A DNA stretch of 64,000 nucleotides from Eutreptiella sp. 'Long Island Sound 2002' (Eukaryota; Euglenozoa; Euglenophyceae; Eutreptiales; Eutreptiaceae), in assembly GCA_964036045.1 (NCBI GenBank), contig OZ038384.1, forward strand, positions 34,397,997 to 34,461,996, read 5' to 3'. The notes under the pieces were generated by a model. It saw only the letters and a program-made list of their open reading frames with translations. It did no database searches and had not been told where the DNA came from. The stretch's first letter is position 1. Each line of letters begins with the position of its first letter. Positions 18,986 through 29,600 of this stretch are shown piece after piece. Made by a program: the position numbers and the translations under genes.

Positions 18986-21900
18986 GTGGATGAAGACAAT
19001 CGAGGGCGGAATCCCGACGTATCGTCGCGGAAGGAGGGAAGGACCATCGGCGTCCCTCAAGAGAACGCCTCCATCCATTACAATTCGTCCCCATCAGACA
19101 AGAATCAAGCCAAAAAAGTCAAGATTTCAAGCAAGAATGATGACAAATCTCCAAGAATCTCGCCTGAATTGACAGGAATGAAGCTGAATTCGTCCCACCA
19201 TCCCTTCAAGACATTCGTGGACCCCTTTCATTGGTGGGATCCCACGGAGGAGCGAGCTCAGGTGAGCTTCATCCGCCAGCAATGCGACGAAGAAGTTTGG
19301 AATGAAGTGGCCAAGAACAGGAGACCACGACCAACAATTCGCAAATTGGTGGACATAATGTCGGTGATTAAATGTGGGAATCAGGTCGACGGAGACAAGA
19401 TAGCTGCAAGAAGGGACGCAGTGTTCGAAGATTATCAAGATGACGTGCTTAGTGGGAAGTTGTGGAAAAACCCCCCAATTCGATGTGAAAATGGGGAAGC
19501 CAAGATTGACATAATCGAAGGCTCAAAGGTGCACAAACAACGTCCATTCTATCTCCACGGCACCAAAGCAGATGCCCTGCGAAAGATTATTGAGCGCAAT
19601 CTCTATGAGTTCGGTTGGTTGGAGGGCTGCATGAGTTCTGAGTGGTGTTCAGCACCATTTACTGTGCCAAAACCCCCACCTGCTGACCAATCCAGCATGG
19701 ATGCTTGGCGTCTAGTGGTGGATTACAGAGCCCTGAATGCCGCCACAGTACCAGACGCGCATCCTCTTCCTTTAATCGAGAAGGAGATCGCCGCGAGAGC
19801 CAAAGGCAAGCTCTTTACTGTGTTGGATTTGCGCCATGGTTTTCACCAAATGCCACTTCGAAAGGAGGATAGGCATTTGACGGCAATGTGCACGCCCTGT
19901 GGCACTGTTCAGTGGACTGTACTGCCAATGGGTCTGAAGAATGCGCCGTCGATGTTCCAGAAGATGATGGAGTCTATTTTATTTCAGAAGCACAAGTCTC
20001 TGGATTTACAAGAATTCTGCAGCATCTACATTGACGACCTTCTGATTGCCACGCCGTTGGGAAAAAACTTTGATGAGTGCCTGAAGCTGCACGAAGAACA
20101 AGTTCGAAAAGTTCTCGAAGTCCTTCGACAAGAGAAGCTCGTGTGTGGACCCAAGAAGGGCAAGATGTTCTTCCAGAGTGTGGAATTTTGTGGCTCTGTC
20201 TTGGAAGATGGGACAAGAAGACCAGCCCCAGGAAAAATGGCTGCCCTGCAGCTCTGGGAAAGGCCTAAAACCATCACGCAGCTTCGTGCCTTTTTTGGCT
20301 GCTGCAATTACTACCACGAGTTCCTTCCTCTCTACGCCAAGTTCTCTGGTCCATTGACAGAGTTACTGCAGGTTGGCAAAATAGAAGGAAAGAAGGGATC
20401 TCAAGTCAAGCTCAAGTGGACGCCAGAATGTGAAGAAGCCTTTACTGGTCTCAAGGAAGCACTGGCAAATGTGGTTACATTAAAGACTCCGTGGTTGGAT
20501 GGAAGACCTTTTTATATTCGTACAGAAGCCAGCCGTTACGCCATTGATGCTACGATCGAACAAGTCGATGACGAAGGTCACCATCATCCTCTGGCTTTCT
20601 GGTCTCGCAAGCTTACAACAAGACAGCGAAATTGGAGTCCAAGGGAACAAGAAGCCTACGCAATCCTTTGTGCCTTACGGCGTTATGAAGGTTGGATCTT
20701 GGGCCATCGCGTTGAGGTACTGACTGACCACAAGTCACTGGAGAGCTGGAGGACAGAACATGTGGATACCCCTGGTGGACCAGCTGGGAGAAGAGGCCGT
20801 TGGCATGAAACTCTCAGCAGATTTGACCTCCATGTGACTTACATTCCGGGTCGCTACAATACAGTGGCGGACGCCCTGAGTTGCTCGGCCTACCCAGCCT
20901 CAGAGGCTTACTCTGAAGTGAGTTTTCATGGGACAGCGACGGATAAAGCTGAAGTGATCGAGTTCGACAAAGAGGAACAAGCACTGATCAAGAAACATTG
21001 TCTCCAATGTTCGATTAAAAATCGGATGAAGGTGGATTTGGTCAGATGCAAGGAGATTACCAAGGCAGAACAGACTGCAGGAGTTAACTCTGACTCTGAG
21101 TCGTCGCTGCCACTCCTGAATGTGTTTCCTACGACCAGATCCAAAGCGAAATCCACGCTCCCTCCACAACAAAAGGACAAGGAAACTTCCTTCCTCTATG
21201 TGGATTGGACGAAGATGTACAAGGAGGACAGGTTCTTTGGGTCTGTATACCACAAGTTAAGAGGGGACAAGCCTTACGACTCTGAAGAGTTGTCTGATTT
21301 CAAAATCCAAGGCGACAAGTTATTTTGGCAAGGACAGATTTGTGTGCCTGATTGTCTGATTGACCAATATGTCAAACATTGGCATCGGAATGAGACAGCC
21401 CGAAAAAAATCTCGTGTTCCGGAGCAGGAGCTACGACACAGAGTGTACACACGGGACCTCAAGAGTGCCTGTGAGCGAGTTGCCAAAGGATGCAAGCAAT
21501 GTCAGGCAACCATCCCCAAGAATCAAAAGGCAGAAGGATTACTGAAGGGATTACCAATTCCAGAGAGGCTGTTCTACAAGGTGACGGCGGATGTCTTCGA
21601 GTTGGGACAAATCCAAGAGGAATGTCTCTACACGAGGAAGCCTATCGATGGGGTTTTGTTAATTGAAGACCGCCACAGTGGCTACATCCAGGTCCTCCCT
21701 TGCAACACGAAGCATCTCACCTCTGAAATGGCTGCCAAGTGGACTGCAAGTCAGTGGATGAGTAACTGGGATGTTCCCAGTGAAATTCTGACAGACAGTG
21801 GGAAGGAGTTCATTGGGACTTGGTGGGAGAACATGTGTGCTCTATTGGGCCTGCATCATCTTCGTGCTCGAGTCTACGACCATCGAGCTCTCCCTGCTGA

Positions 21901-22195
21901 ACGCGCTGGAAGAATTCCTATCAACATTCTGAGAAAATTCCTGGCGACTGAAAAAGACTACAATTGGTTGGAGACAATTTACTGTGTCTTGAGAAGATAC
22001 GGTCGTACCAAGAATTACACTGGATTAAGTCCGAATGAGCTGGTTTTTGGTCGTGAGAAGATGGATCCAGGACCAGTGATGTATCATCCAAGGCAGTGCT
22101 ACGACGCCTCGCAATTGTTTGAGAGGATCAAGGATTTAGAAGCCAAGTGGATCCAAGCCAAAGTGGAAAGTCAAGCAGATTGGTTGAATTTCTAA
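18986..22195 (+). CDS. pol: E2 pol: reverse transcriptase, RNase H, integrase
   Basis: Same frame as the protease, 1069 residues. RT spans about 19690-20430, with WRLVVDYRALN, the LDLRHGFHQM region and YIDD at 20027-20038. RNase H has TEAS where TDAS is expected (Glu at 20525-20527), then REQEAYAIL, LTDHKSL and NTVADALS. Integrase has a CKQC zinc part near 21490, catalytic Asp at 21590-21592, TDSGKEF (Asp at 21794-21796) and Glu at 21899-21901. It ends at TAA 22193. Function is cDNA synthesis and insertion. Replacement of the first RNase H Asp by Glu is odd for the family. Confidence 0.9.
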   Translation: MDEDNRGRNPDVSSRKEGRTIGVPQENASIHYNSSPSDKNQAKKVKISSKNDDKSPRISPELTGMKLNSSHHPFKTFVDPFHWWDPTEERAQVSFIRQQCDEEVWNEVAKNRRPRPTIRKLVDIMSVIKCGNQVDGDKIAARRDAVFEDYQDDVLSGKLWKNPPIRCENGEAKIDIIEGSKVHKQRPFYLHGTKADALRKIIERNLYEFGWLEGCMSSEWCSAPFTVPKPPPADQSSMDAWRLVVDYRALNAATVPDAHPLPLIEKEIAARAKGKLFTVLDLRHGFHQMPLRKEDRHLTAMCTPCGTVQWTVLPMGLKNAPSMFQKMMESILFQKHKSLDLQEFCSIYIDDLLIATPLGKNFDECLKLHEEQVRKVLEVLRQEKLVCGPKKGKMFFQSVEFCGSVLEDGTRRPAPGKMAALQLWERPKTITQLRAFFGCCNYYHEFLPLYAKFSGPLTELLQVGKIEGKKGSQVKLKWTPECEEAFTGLKEALANVVTLKTPWLDGRPFYIRTEASRYAIDATIEQVDDEGHHHPLAFWSRKLTTRQRNWSPREQEAYAILCALRRYEGWILGHRVEVLTDHKSLESWRTEHVDTPGGPAGRRGRWHETLSRFDLHVTYIPGRYNTVADALSCSAYPASEAYSEVSFHGTATDKAEVIEFDKEEQALIKKHCLQCSIKNRMKVDLVRCKEITKAEQTAGVNSDSESSLPLLNVFPTTRSKAKSTLPPQQKDKETSFLYVDWTKMYKEDRFFGSVYHKLRGDKPYDSEELSDFKIQGDKLFWQGQICVPDCLIDQYVKHWHRNETARKKSRVPEQELRHRVYTRDLKSACERVAKGCKQCQATIPKNQKAEGLLKGLPIPERLFYKVTADVFELGQIQEECLYTRKPIDGVLLIEDRHSGYIQVLPCNTKHLTSEMAAKWTASQWMSNWDVPSEILTDSGKEFIGTWWENMCALLGLHHLRARVYDHRALPAERAGRIPINILRKFLATEKDYNWLETIYCVLRRYGRTKNYTGLSPNELVFGREKMDPGPVMYHPRQCYDASQLFERIKDLEAKWIQAKVESQADWLNF

Positions 22196-22199
22196 AATA

Positions 22200-22760
22200 A
22201 GTCAAGAACGCAAGGAAAACCCTTCGGAAAAAGGCCAGCAAGTTTGGCTTCGTAAGTCAGACGAGACCCTGAAGGACGACAACAAAGTGTTACCTTTGTG
22301 GGATGGCCCATTCCAAGTCAGTGGTCAACTAAGTGAGACTACATTGAACATTCAGATTGAGCCAGGCAGGCATCAAGAAGTACATCAGGACCGTTTGAAG
22401 GCCGAAGTACCCTGCCCCAAAGGAAGGTTCAAGCCTCTCTATTGGACTTCGAAGTACCTGAGCGACAGGAAGATGGTCACAAGCAGTTTCCAGTTGGAGA
22501 AGATCCTTGATTACAAGAAGAATGCTCGAATCAAGTGGTACTTTCTGTGCAGATGGAAAGGATTCGGTCCAGAGGAGGACAAATGGGAGCCAGCTTCAAG
22601 TTTTATCCATGGGTATACGGATACTTTCATCAAGTGCCTGAAGAAACACCCTGAGATTGACAAAGAGCTCTCGCTGATCAAAGATTGTGTCACCAAGGAA
22701 GACTTACAAGCACAAGAAGAAGCTCCAATTGTGGCAGAATCTATTCCAGACAAGATCTGA
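22200..22760 (+). CDS. pol: E2 integrase C-terminus and chromodomain
   Basis: Reading resumes in another frame just after TAA 22193, so a frameshift sits near 22195-22205. The first part has GQQVWLRKSDET and LWDGPFQVSGQ, a GPY/F-type module. After a linker, the chromodomain runs from about 22490 to 22650 with FQLEKIL, CRWKGFGPEEDKWEPASSF. It ends at TGA 22758. It would tether the integration complex to chromatin. Confidence 0.82.
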   Translation, partial: SQERKENPSEKGQQVWLRKSDETLKDDNKVLPLWDGPFQVSGQLSETTLNIQIEPGRHQEVHQDRLKAEVPCPKGRFKPLYWTSKYLSDRKMVTSSFQLEKILDYKKNARIKWYFLCRWKGFGPEEDKWEPASSFIHGYTDTFIKCLKKHPEIDKELSLIKDCVTKEDLQAQEEAPIVAESIPDKI

Positions 22761-23379
22761 TCAGAATTTGAATCGCCGAAACTCTTCAAGAGGTTTACGG
22801 TTTACATATACCCTTGGCATGGGGACACAACAGTCTTGACGCATCGTCTATGTGGTTCGATGGACAGATGATGGGACATTCTGGGTTCATCCTGGTCATT
22901 CCATCCATCATTCCCATCATGGTCATCATGTGAATCATGTGCTTCATTGTAGATGATTCCAATCCGAAGATCCGAAAGGCCTTTATCCTCAACCACGACG
23001 ACACTATCGCCTTTTGCTGTCGACTGGGCCCCTCTACTCGCCTTGGGAAGGACTGGTTCGAGTTCTTGCTCATTACAGAGATTCTGGCACATGACTGAGT
23101 CTGATTCATCTCATGTGTTTGACGGATCTGCTGAAAATGTGATTTCCATCAGCTCTTACATTGAGACGGTTGGTTTGTTTTCCAATCGACCACTGTCAAA
23201 GGGCTTATATAGACCAAGTGACGACGATGGTGTTCTTACTTGTGTCGACTCGCTGTTCATCTGTGGATTGTGTTGGAATCCCCCTCAGAATCAGCTCAAT
23301 TTTGGCAAATTCCCAGTACCAAGCGTTGGATGCTTATACATTCTTGGACTATAACGAGTCAATTACCCATTCTGGCTCA
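22761..23379 (+). other. E2 3' untranslated region, left part
   Basis: Non-coding sequence after the pol stop, with short imperfect ATCATC/CATCAT stretches near 22905-22945. No gene recognised. It probably continues at 28873 on the far side of the inserted TIR element. Confidence 0.5.
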
Positions 23380-24498
23380 CACCTTTGATTTTACCGGGCA
23401 CAAAATGGCCAAAACCCGGATTTTATCCAAATGGTTGACAAAATTGACACATCTTTGTTGTGTATTAAGCTTGTTTTGAAACTTTTGTGGTTTTCGCCTA
23501 TCATTCATGATAACAGTTGACGCATGGCTCATTTTGAGTGCCAAGATGTCATGCACATCAAATATTTCGGGCAAAACAAAAACTCAATTTGTGTGGAGAA
23601 ATGAATTACTTACTTGTCCAACACAATACAAAATGGAAACCATTGCAATGTATGTAGACAACATAGATTGACCCTGATCTACACACGATTCACATTGTCC
23701 TTGTGCTTTTTGTCTTGCACCATGCAGTTATAATGTGATATGCTCGTCAATACCCCAACTTTTCATAACAAACATTTCACTAAAAAAATCATACAAATGC
23801 CCAATCATTTGCTTCACCCAATGTCTAGCAACCGATCACTGCACCTACCAACTGTCGTCAAACTTGTACGCCGCCCTAAACTCTGACCAAAACTGATCTT
23901 CTTGCAGTCTCTGCCTCGCATGCGTTTTATTACTTCAAATGTTGCAAAATCAATCCTTGCCAAGCATGCAATGGGTTGTTGCACTTCACAGGGTTGCGTA
24001 ATCGTAATATGCAAAACGAGTCTCGCACATGCAAAATCGCTCGCTGTATGTCAGCATGGCAACAACAACTAATGGATGCAGGAAATGCCTGTGCTGCCAT
24101 CAATCCTTGCCAAGCATGCAGTGGGTTGTTGCACTTCAGCGGGTTGCTGATAAATATTAACTGGTGAAGCAACAGAAAATTTGTCACCGCTGTGTGTTGT
24201 ACCTTCAGCAGATGGTTCAAAAACAGCTGTAATCAATTAACTTACAAATTCAGAAGAGGCCACTGGCTGAACTGTAACTCTGACTACCATCAACGAATCG
24301 TAATATGCAAAATGAGTCTTGCAGCTGCAAAGTCGCTGCATTTCAGCAACAGCTAATGGATGGAGGAACACAAAAAAACATGCAGTGCGCTCCAGGCCTC
24401 TGGTGTCAGCAAACTTGGCACAATGTGCAGTGGGTTGTTGTGCAGCAATGGTTTGCTGAGAAATAATCACTGATCAAGAAACAGAGAAGTAGCTCAAG
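23380..24498. repeat. Left subterminal region of the TIR element, with dispersed repeats
   Basis: No gene. A block containing CAATCCTTGCCAAGCATGCA and GTGGGTTGTTGCACTTCA-like sequence occurs near 23948 and again near 24097. A more degraded copy lies near 24415-24450. Between them, ATGCAAAAYGAGTCT and AACTAATGGATG-type words also recur. This looks like a decayed tandem array. Confidence 0.5.
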
Positions 24499-25524
24499 TT
24501 AAGCAATCAAACATTGTGACTGTCCCTGCTGGCCTTGCAGAAGCTGCTGCTGCTGCTGCCCCTGCAGAAGTTGCTGCAACAGCTGCCCCTGCAGAAAATG
24601 CTGCTGCTGCCCCTGCAGAAAATGCTGCTGCCCCTGGAGATGCTGCCCTTGCAGAAATTGCTGCCCTTGCAGAAGTTGCTGCCCTTGCAGAAGTTGCTGC
24701 AGCGTGTTATGGTTCTGTGCTTGTGCTGGCAGCAATGGCAACCCTTGTGGAGGCAACGCTGTCAGGACACTCTGCAATGGGTGCACTGGTTGCTGTGTTG
24801 GTGGTGGCATCAAACTTTGCAATACCTGTGTTACCAACTGTGTCGGCATCTGCGGCATCTGTGTCGGCAACTGTGTCTGCTGTGAAACTGAGCCCTGATT
24901 ACCTGCCTCCTGACCCTGCCCTTGATTTCGCAGCAACTCCAGAATGGACTCGAGCTTGGAGGAAACGTCATCCCGTGCTTGGATTGTAGTGTCTGCTTTG
25001 TCCTCTGCCTCGACACCCTGCTCCGCACGCGCTGCTGCTGCTGCTGCTGCTGCTACAGCAGCAGCTGCTTCCTTCTTCGCCTGGGCTTGCGCCGTTTTTT
25101 TTGCCTTGTCCTCTGCCGCTTTTTTCGCCTTGTCCGCTGCTCGCTTCTCCGCTGCCGCGCGCTTCTGCTCCTTTGCTGCTGCTGCAGCCTCCTTCTGAGC
25201 CTCCCTCTGAGCTGCCTTTTTTGCTTTGTCGGCGGCCTGCTTCTCTGCTGCGGCCCGTTTCTTCGCCTGCTCCTTTGCTGCTGCTGCTGCTTCCTTCTGT
25301 GCCCGATCTGCCGCCGCCTTTTTCGCTTTGTCGGCTGCCTCCTTCTCTGCTGCGGCGCGCTTCCTCTCCGTCGCTGTTGCTGCTGCATCCTTCTTCGCCA
25401 CCACCATGCTCCCGTCATCGCCCCCATCTCCGCTGTCGCTGCTCACATGGATGTCCGCAGCACTATCGAGCCTCCGATTGCCTTTGGCCTGAAGACGACA
25501 CAAAGCGAACAATGAACATCGCAT
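24499..25524 (-). CDS. Coiled-coil Ala/Lys/Glu-rich protein with Leu-Gln-Gly-Gln repeats, unknown
   Basis: ATG at 25522-25524, 341 residues. Residues about 45-165 are a run of repeated Ala-Glu-Lys / Ala-Lys-Lys-Ala units that should form a long charged helix. A Pro/Gln-rich middle follows. The last 75 residues are repeats of Leu-Leu-Gln-Gly-Gln-Gln type, with GCTGCTG microsatellite-like DNA. It lies downstream of the 26012-26971 ORF on the same strand, so the two may be transcribed together or be exons of one gene. I recognise no family; composition alone may explain the open frame. Confidence 0.4.
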   Translation of the reverse strand: MRCSLFALCRLQAKGNRRLDSAADIHVSSDSGDGGDDGSMVVAKKDAAATATERKRAAAEKEAADKAKKAAADRAQKEAAAAAKEQAKKRAAAEKQAADKAKKAAQREAQKEAAAAAKEQKRAAAEKRAADKAKKAAEDKAKKTAQAQAKKEAAAAVAAAAAAAARAEQGVEAEDKADTTIQARDDVSSKLESILELLRNQGQGQEAGNQGSVSQQTQLPTQMPQMPTQLVTQVLQSLMPPPTQQPVHPLQSVLTALPPQGLPLLPAQAQNHNTLQQLLQGQQLLQGQQFLQGQHLQGQQHFLQGQQQHFLQGQLLQQLLQGQQQQQLLQGQQGQSQCLIA

Positions 25525-26011
25525 GAAGACAGGGTGGCAGGCACTGTGGTAGGGTAAGAATTAGGTAAAGTAAGGTGAGGAGAAGGGTGCGCGATATGAG
25601 AAACCAGGGGGGGGGGGTGCTACCAATTGTCCGGGTGTCATAAAAAACGGGCAGGGCGCAATTTGTGTGTCGTGTATGAAAATGGATAGGCGGGCGAACA
25701 CCAAGCAATGTATGTAGTGCGTGTGATGAGAAAAAAGGTGGGGATTCTGCATTGCTTGTGTGGCTATCATGAGAAGAGGAGGGGGGGTGCGGGTGGTTGA
25801 GGTTGGGACAAACCTACAGTGATGGTGTGATCACACCCCGTGCTGGGCACCTGGTGGCCCTCTGCCCATAGCGCCAGCCCTAAGGCAGAATCCTCCACAC
25901 CGATCTCAATTCCTATTGGACACTTCCAGTGGGGCGTACTAGGGTTGCCTGTGTGTCTGAGGAGAGACAATTTTTGTAAAGCACGGAGCAAATACCTCCG
26001 CATAAATGACA

Positions 26012-26971
26012 CTAGGTATGCTCAAGCCGCACAGGGGACTCAGGCAGTCCTGTACCATGTTGGTCCTGCACTGGGCTTTGCTTTTGCTGTCCTACATGGT
26101 CATGCACCCCCATGTTGGCGACATCCTGTGCCTTGTCCTCAGGGTGTGCAATGTCCACGTTGGTGCCATCCACTGCCTGCTCTTGCAATCTGCTGTACCC
26201 GTATCCTGCAGGCATCTCTGGTGGCACCAAACGGGGACGGTTCTTCCCAGCCTCCACTGCCTGCTTCAGGCGTAGCACCAACATGTCGTGCTTTGCACTT
26301 TGTGGAAAGTACAACTCAAATTGTTCCCACAGAGCATGGAGGGAAGCCTTTGAATATGTTTTGAGTACGTCCATTGGTACATTCCGGGTTTCCTCTATTT
26401 GAGCAGCCATCCGTAATATCTCCTCTCGTTCAACACAACGACCAGGGGCTTTTTTGGCCTTCTTGGCTGCCGGTTTGGCCTTCTTCTTGGCCTTGTGACC
26501 ACTACCAGGGGTACCCTGCGCTGTGCGCTTGCGGCTTGCTGCCTCCTCATCGGATTCTGCAGCATAAGAAGTGTCTGACCCACTGGTACCCGTTTCCTCT
26601 GCTTGTTCAGATTCTATAATCACGTCCGGGTGAAACTCCCTGCAGCCTGGTGGTAATTGTTCCATGGGGAGGATGTCTCTCAGTGGCTGCCAAAATGTCT
26701 TGCCCTTCTCCTGCTTGTATCTCACCTCTACCAGGCCTGGGCTGGCCTTGGTTCTAGGCCCAGTAACAACTTCACCACGAGCCGCCAGCAGGGTCACAGG
26801 TATGGTGGTACTGGGTGTACCAAGTGGACGCATAGAACCCCACAGGGCCCACACTGGCTCACGCAGTTTTACGCCCAGAGTGGCAGCAGTAATCACTGCA
26901 TCAGGGCGGACTTGTCGGAGGATGACATCGCTACAGATAAACTGCCCTTCTATGTCCTTTGGGGTTAACAT
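26012..26971 (-). CDS. Unknown protein with basic nuclear-signal-like stretch, TIR element
   Basis: The frame is open from 27061, but the first ATG is at 26969-26971, giving a sensible start (MLTPKDIEGQF). About 320 residues. The first third is a compact-looking globular region (VRPDAVITAATLGVKLREPV). Then comes an acidic Ser-rich stretch and a Lys/Ala-rich segment (KAKKKAKPAAKKAKKAPG) that looks like a nuclear localisation signal. A helical region with many Met/Leu residues follows. Stop TAG 26012. Likely carried by the TIR element. It could be a DNA-binding accessory protein; no transposase signature seen. Confidence 0.5.
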   Translation of the reverse strand: MLTPKDIEGQFICSDVILRQVRPDAVITAATLGVKLREPVWALWGSMRPLGTPSTTIPVTLLAARGEVVTGPRTKASPGLVEVRYKQEKGKTFWQPLRDILPMEQLPPGCREFHPDVIIESEQAEETGTSGSDTSYAAESDEEAASRKRTAQGTPGSGHKAKKKAKPAAKKAKKAPGRCVEREEILRMAAQIEETRNVPMDVLKTYSKASLHALWEQFELYFPQSAKHDMLVLRLKQAVEAGKNRPRLVPPEMPAGYGYSRLQEQAVDGTNVDIAHPEDKAQDVANMGVHDHVGQQKQSPVQDQHGTGLPESPVRLEHT

Positions 26972-27651
26972 TGTCAGTCTAGGGAGGAAATTGATGATAG
27001 GTAAGAGGCAAAAGTGTGCAGAGCCCCCGGGGGGGGGGGGGGGATCCTTGGGGTTGTACACAACACCTCAACTGAGCGGGGGGGGGGGGCAGATTTTTGG
27101 GTGTGTGCACAATGAATAAACTGCTACATACTGGAGTGTGGCAACACAAAACACACTTGCTGCAAATCCACCACCAGCAGCACAGATCTCCACTTGCAGT
27201 TCAAGAATGACGAAGTCAACTGAAATCCACCAAAATCAGCAGCCCCAGGTCACGGAAATCAGAGTGAAGCCCAACCAGGATGCCCAAAACGACCTCGGAG
27301 GTCACGAAACCCAGAGTGAAATCCAAAAAGCAGGCCCAAAAGGACCTTCAGTGAAGCCTGTTGCCCAGCGCCAGAGTGCAGCAGCCCATTGCAGAGCACC
27401 ACGGTGCAGAAGTGGAGGGCAACGCGAAGCAGGTGAAGAATGCCCGTAGGTGGAAGGTCCTCGAAATCAGGCCCATGCCCAAAGTCAACTCGAAGTATAC
27501 TGTGCACTGAAGTGGAAAACCAGGAGTGACACAAAACAGGCAGCAGCAAGCAGCAGCAGCAGCAGCATGCCGTTCACCGGCAGTACACATCCAGTTCCTT
27601 ACAGCAGTTCTCAACCATTCAAGACAGCCTGAACCACCACTGCACCACAAA

Positions 27652-28195
27652 CCGAGTTCTCAGTTACCCACTCACCTCAATTCTCAACTTTATTTCAAAA
27701 ACCTGGGCCAACCTTTGTGACACGAAGTTCTTTAGCGCCTTGTACGCTGCGACCAGTTCAAACCGAGTTCTCAGTTAACCACACACCTTAGTTCTCATCG
27801 TCATTTCAAAAACCTGGGCCAACCTTTGTGACGCGAAGTTCTTTAGCGCCTCGTACGGTGCGACCAGTTCAAAACGAGTTCTCAGTTAACCACACACCTC
27901 AGTTCTCATCGTCATTTCAAAAGCCTGTGGCAACCTTTGTGAAGCGAAGTTCTTTGGAGCCTCGTACGCTGCAACCAGTTCAAGCCGAGTTCTGAGTTAC
28001 CTGCACACCTCAGTTCTCAAAGTCAGTTCAAAAACCTGTGCCAACCTTTGTGAAGCAAAGTTCTTTTGAGCATCGTAGGGTGGGACCAGTTCAAACTGAC
28101 TTCTCAGTTAACCACACACCTCAGTTCTCATTGTCATTTCAAACACCTGCCAACCTTTGTGAAGCCTAGTTCTTTTGAGCATTGTGCGGTGCAAA
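27652..28195. repeat. Tandem repeat, unit about 110 bp, about five copies
   Basis: Each unit has GAGTTCTCAGTTAACCACAC, then CAACCTTTGTGA and AGTTCTTT, ending GCGACCAGTTCAAA. Copies start near 27652, 27760, 27870, 27980 and 28091 and are mildly diverged. Located in the right subterminal region of the TIR element. The flanks 27062-27651 and 28196-28872 hold no convincing gene, only CAG-rich and poly-G microsatellites. Confidence 0.75.
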
Positions 28196-28872
28196 GGGCC
28201 CGTGCCTGCAAGTTTGAGACTATTTGCCAAAGATGAGCTACAAAGCCTGACCGTTGGAATGGGTACTTCTGCACCACAGGAGATCCCTTTTCAGGGAGAG
28301 TCAAGGGTTGCAGAACAGGCTTTGCAACAAATCAGGCAAATAGTAAACTCACAGAGCCAAGACCGGGCAAAGAAGGCACAACACAAGCAAGTGCACAGCA
28401 CGTCAACTGTCAACTGTTCCGAAACCTTTACCAGCAACACAAATCAAGTCCCAGGGACCTCAGTTCTCAACAGTTCTCACCAGTTCAACGTTGTGTTTGC
28501 AAGCAAAGCAAAACGAAGGCAATTGCACAGCATAAGTCAGAAATGTTGTGTCAAAATTTAGCAGTCAATAGCCGGAAATGTCCGGATCGATCTGCACTAC
28601 AGCTGAGCAGCACAAAAAAAGCAGAACAACAATATTAAAACGACTTTTGGCAGGCATCTTTAGATTCAACCACACCATTGTAATGTTCTGACACAACCAC
28701 ACTTTTGTTCCAAAGAATCAAATGTATTCAAGCAATGGATTTTGCAAAAATTCATGTTTGAAAGACAAATCTTTGGCACCGCGGCCGTTTCAGATCCGTT
28801 GGGCCGTTTCAGATCCAGTGCGGTAGCGTAAATGCGGTTTTGGCCGCAGAATGCCCCACAAAATCATAGGTG

Positions 28873-29600
28873 ATACTGGATTAAACATGAAGCCCTGGGA
28901 ACAATACTGACAGTGTGGGGATACCCCACTGGGTTTTCTTGGCTATCATTACTTTAAATGATTGGATTTCCATCATGGGATTCATCATCATCATGAGGAT
29001 TTGACCTGGATTGGCTATGAATGAGAACTGGATTTCCGTTCAACACAACACACAGAGTCTATCGAGAATGAATTGGACCTGTATCGGCTTGTTGCAGATT
29101 TCGCCACCCTCAATCCGTGTGCAATTCACTGGATTTGGTCTCAATTCAGGCACATTTTGTACCATAATCTGGCATCTGGTCTCATGACTGCAAATGACAC
29201 CAGCCAGTTTCACATATCTTGGACTCCATGAAGGGATACCCTATTTTTTTGACGCTCGACGACATGGCGACGCTCGTTTTCTGTTCTCTGACAGTGGAAT
29301 GTCAGATCCTGATTCCATCATGGATCATGGATCTTGATCATGAATGTACATTCTTCACTCAGACTTTCAATTTTCGAATTTTTGAGCTTGAACGAAGCTT
29401 TTTCTGTGTGCCCTGAGGTACCTATCCGTTTCATTCAAGTCGATGGCCATCGCGAAGCACAGATCTCAGCACAATTTTGCTCAATTCAGCTCAATTTCAC
29501 ACATTTTGCCTTAGATTAGTCGGTTTTTGGTCACTTTCGCTGTTTCGTTCACTTCACTTGACCCAGTCTGACATACTGGCGTATGTTTTCAGAGGGGGAG
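28873..29600 (+). other. E2 3' untranslated region, right part, with polypurine tract
   Basis: AT-rich non-coding sequence leading to AGAGGGGGAG at 29591-29600, the plus-strand primer site directly before the TG of the 3' LTR. The purine tract and its position are typical for Ty3/gypsy elements. Confidence 0.75.

Larger units (their letters stand above)
23380..28872. mobile_element. TIR-bounded insertion in E2, DNA-transposon-like, no transposase seen
   Basis: The ends form an inverted pair without gaps: CACCTTTGATTTTACCGGGC at 23380 and, read on the other strand from 28872, CACCTATGATTTTGTGGGGC. The match resumes 28 bases in with GGCCAAAACC on both sides, 27 of 37 positions in all. The body differs in style from E2, holds two minus-strand ORFs and has tandem repeats near both ends, as some DNA transposons do. 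No target duplication or transposase motif is obvious, so it is non-autonomous or from a class I do not recognise. Confidence 0.5.

Noticed and set aside
24516-25515. Plus-strand Leu/Cys-rich frames opposite the Ala/Lys/Glu protein
   Set aside because: Products of the GCTGCT-type microsatellite read on the other strand; one is a Cys/Leu string with no biological look.
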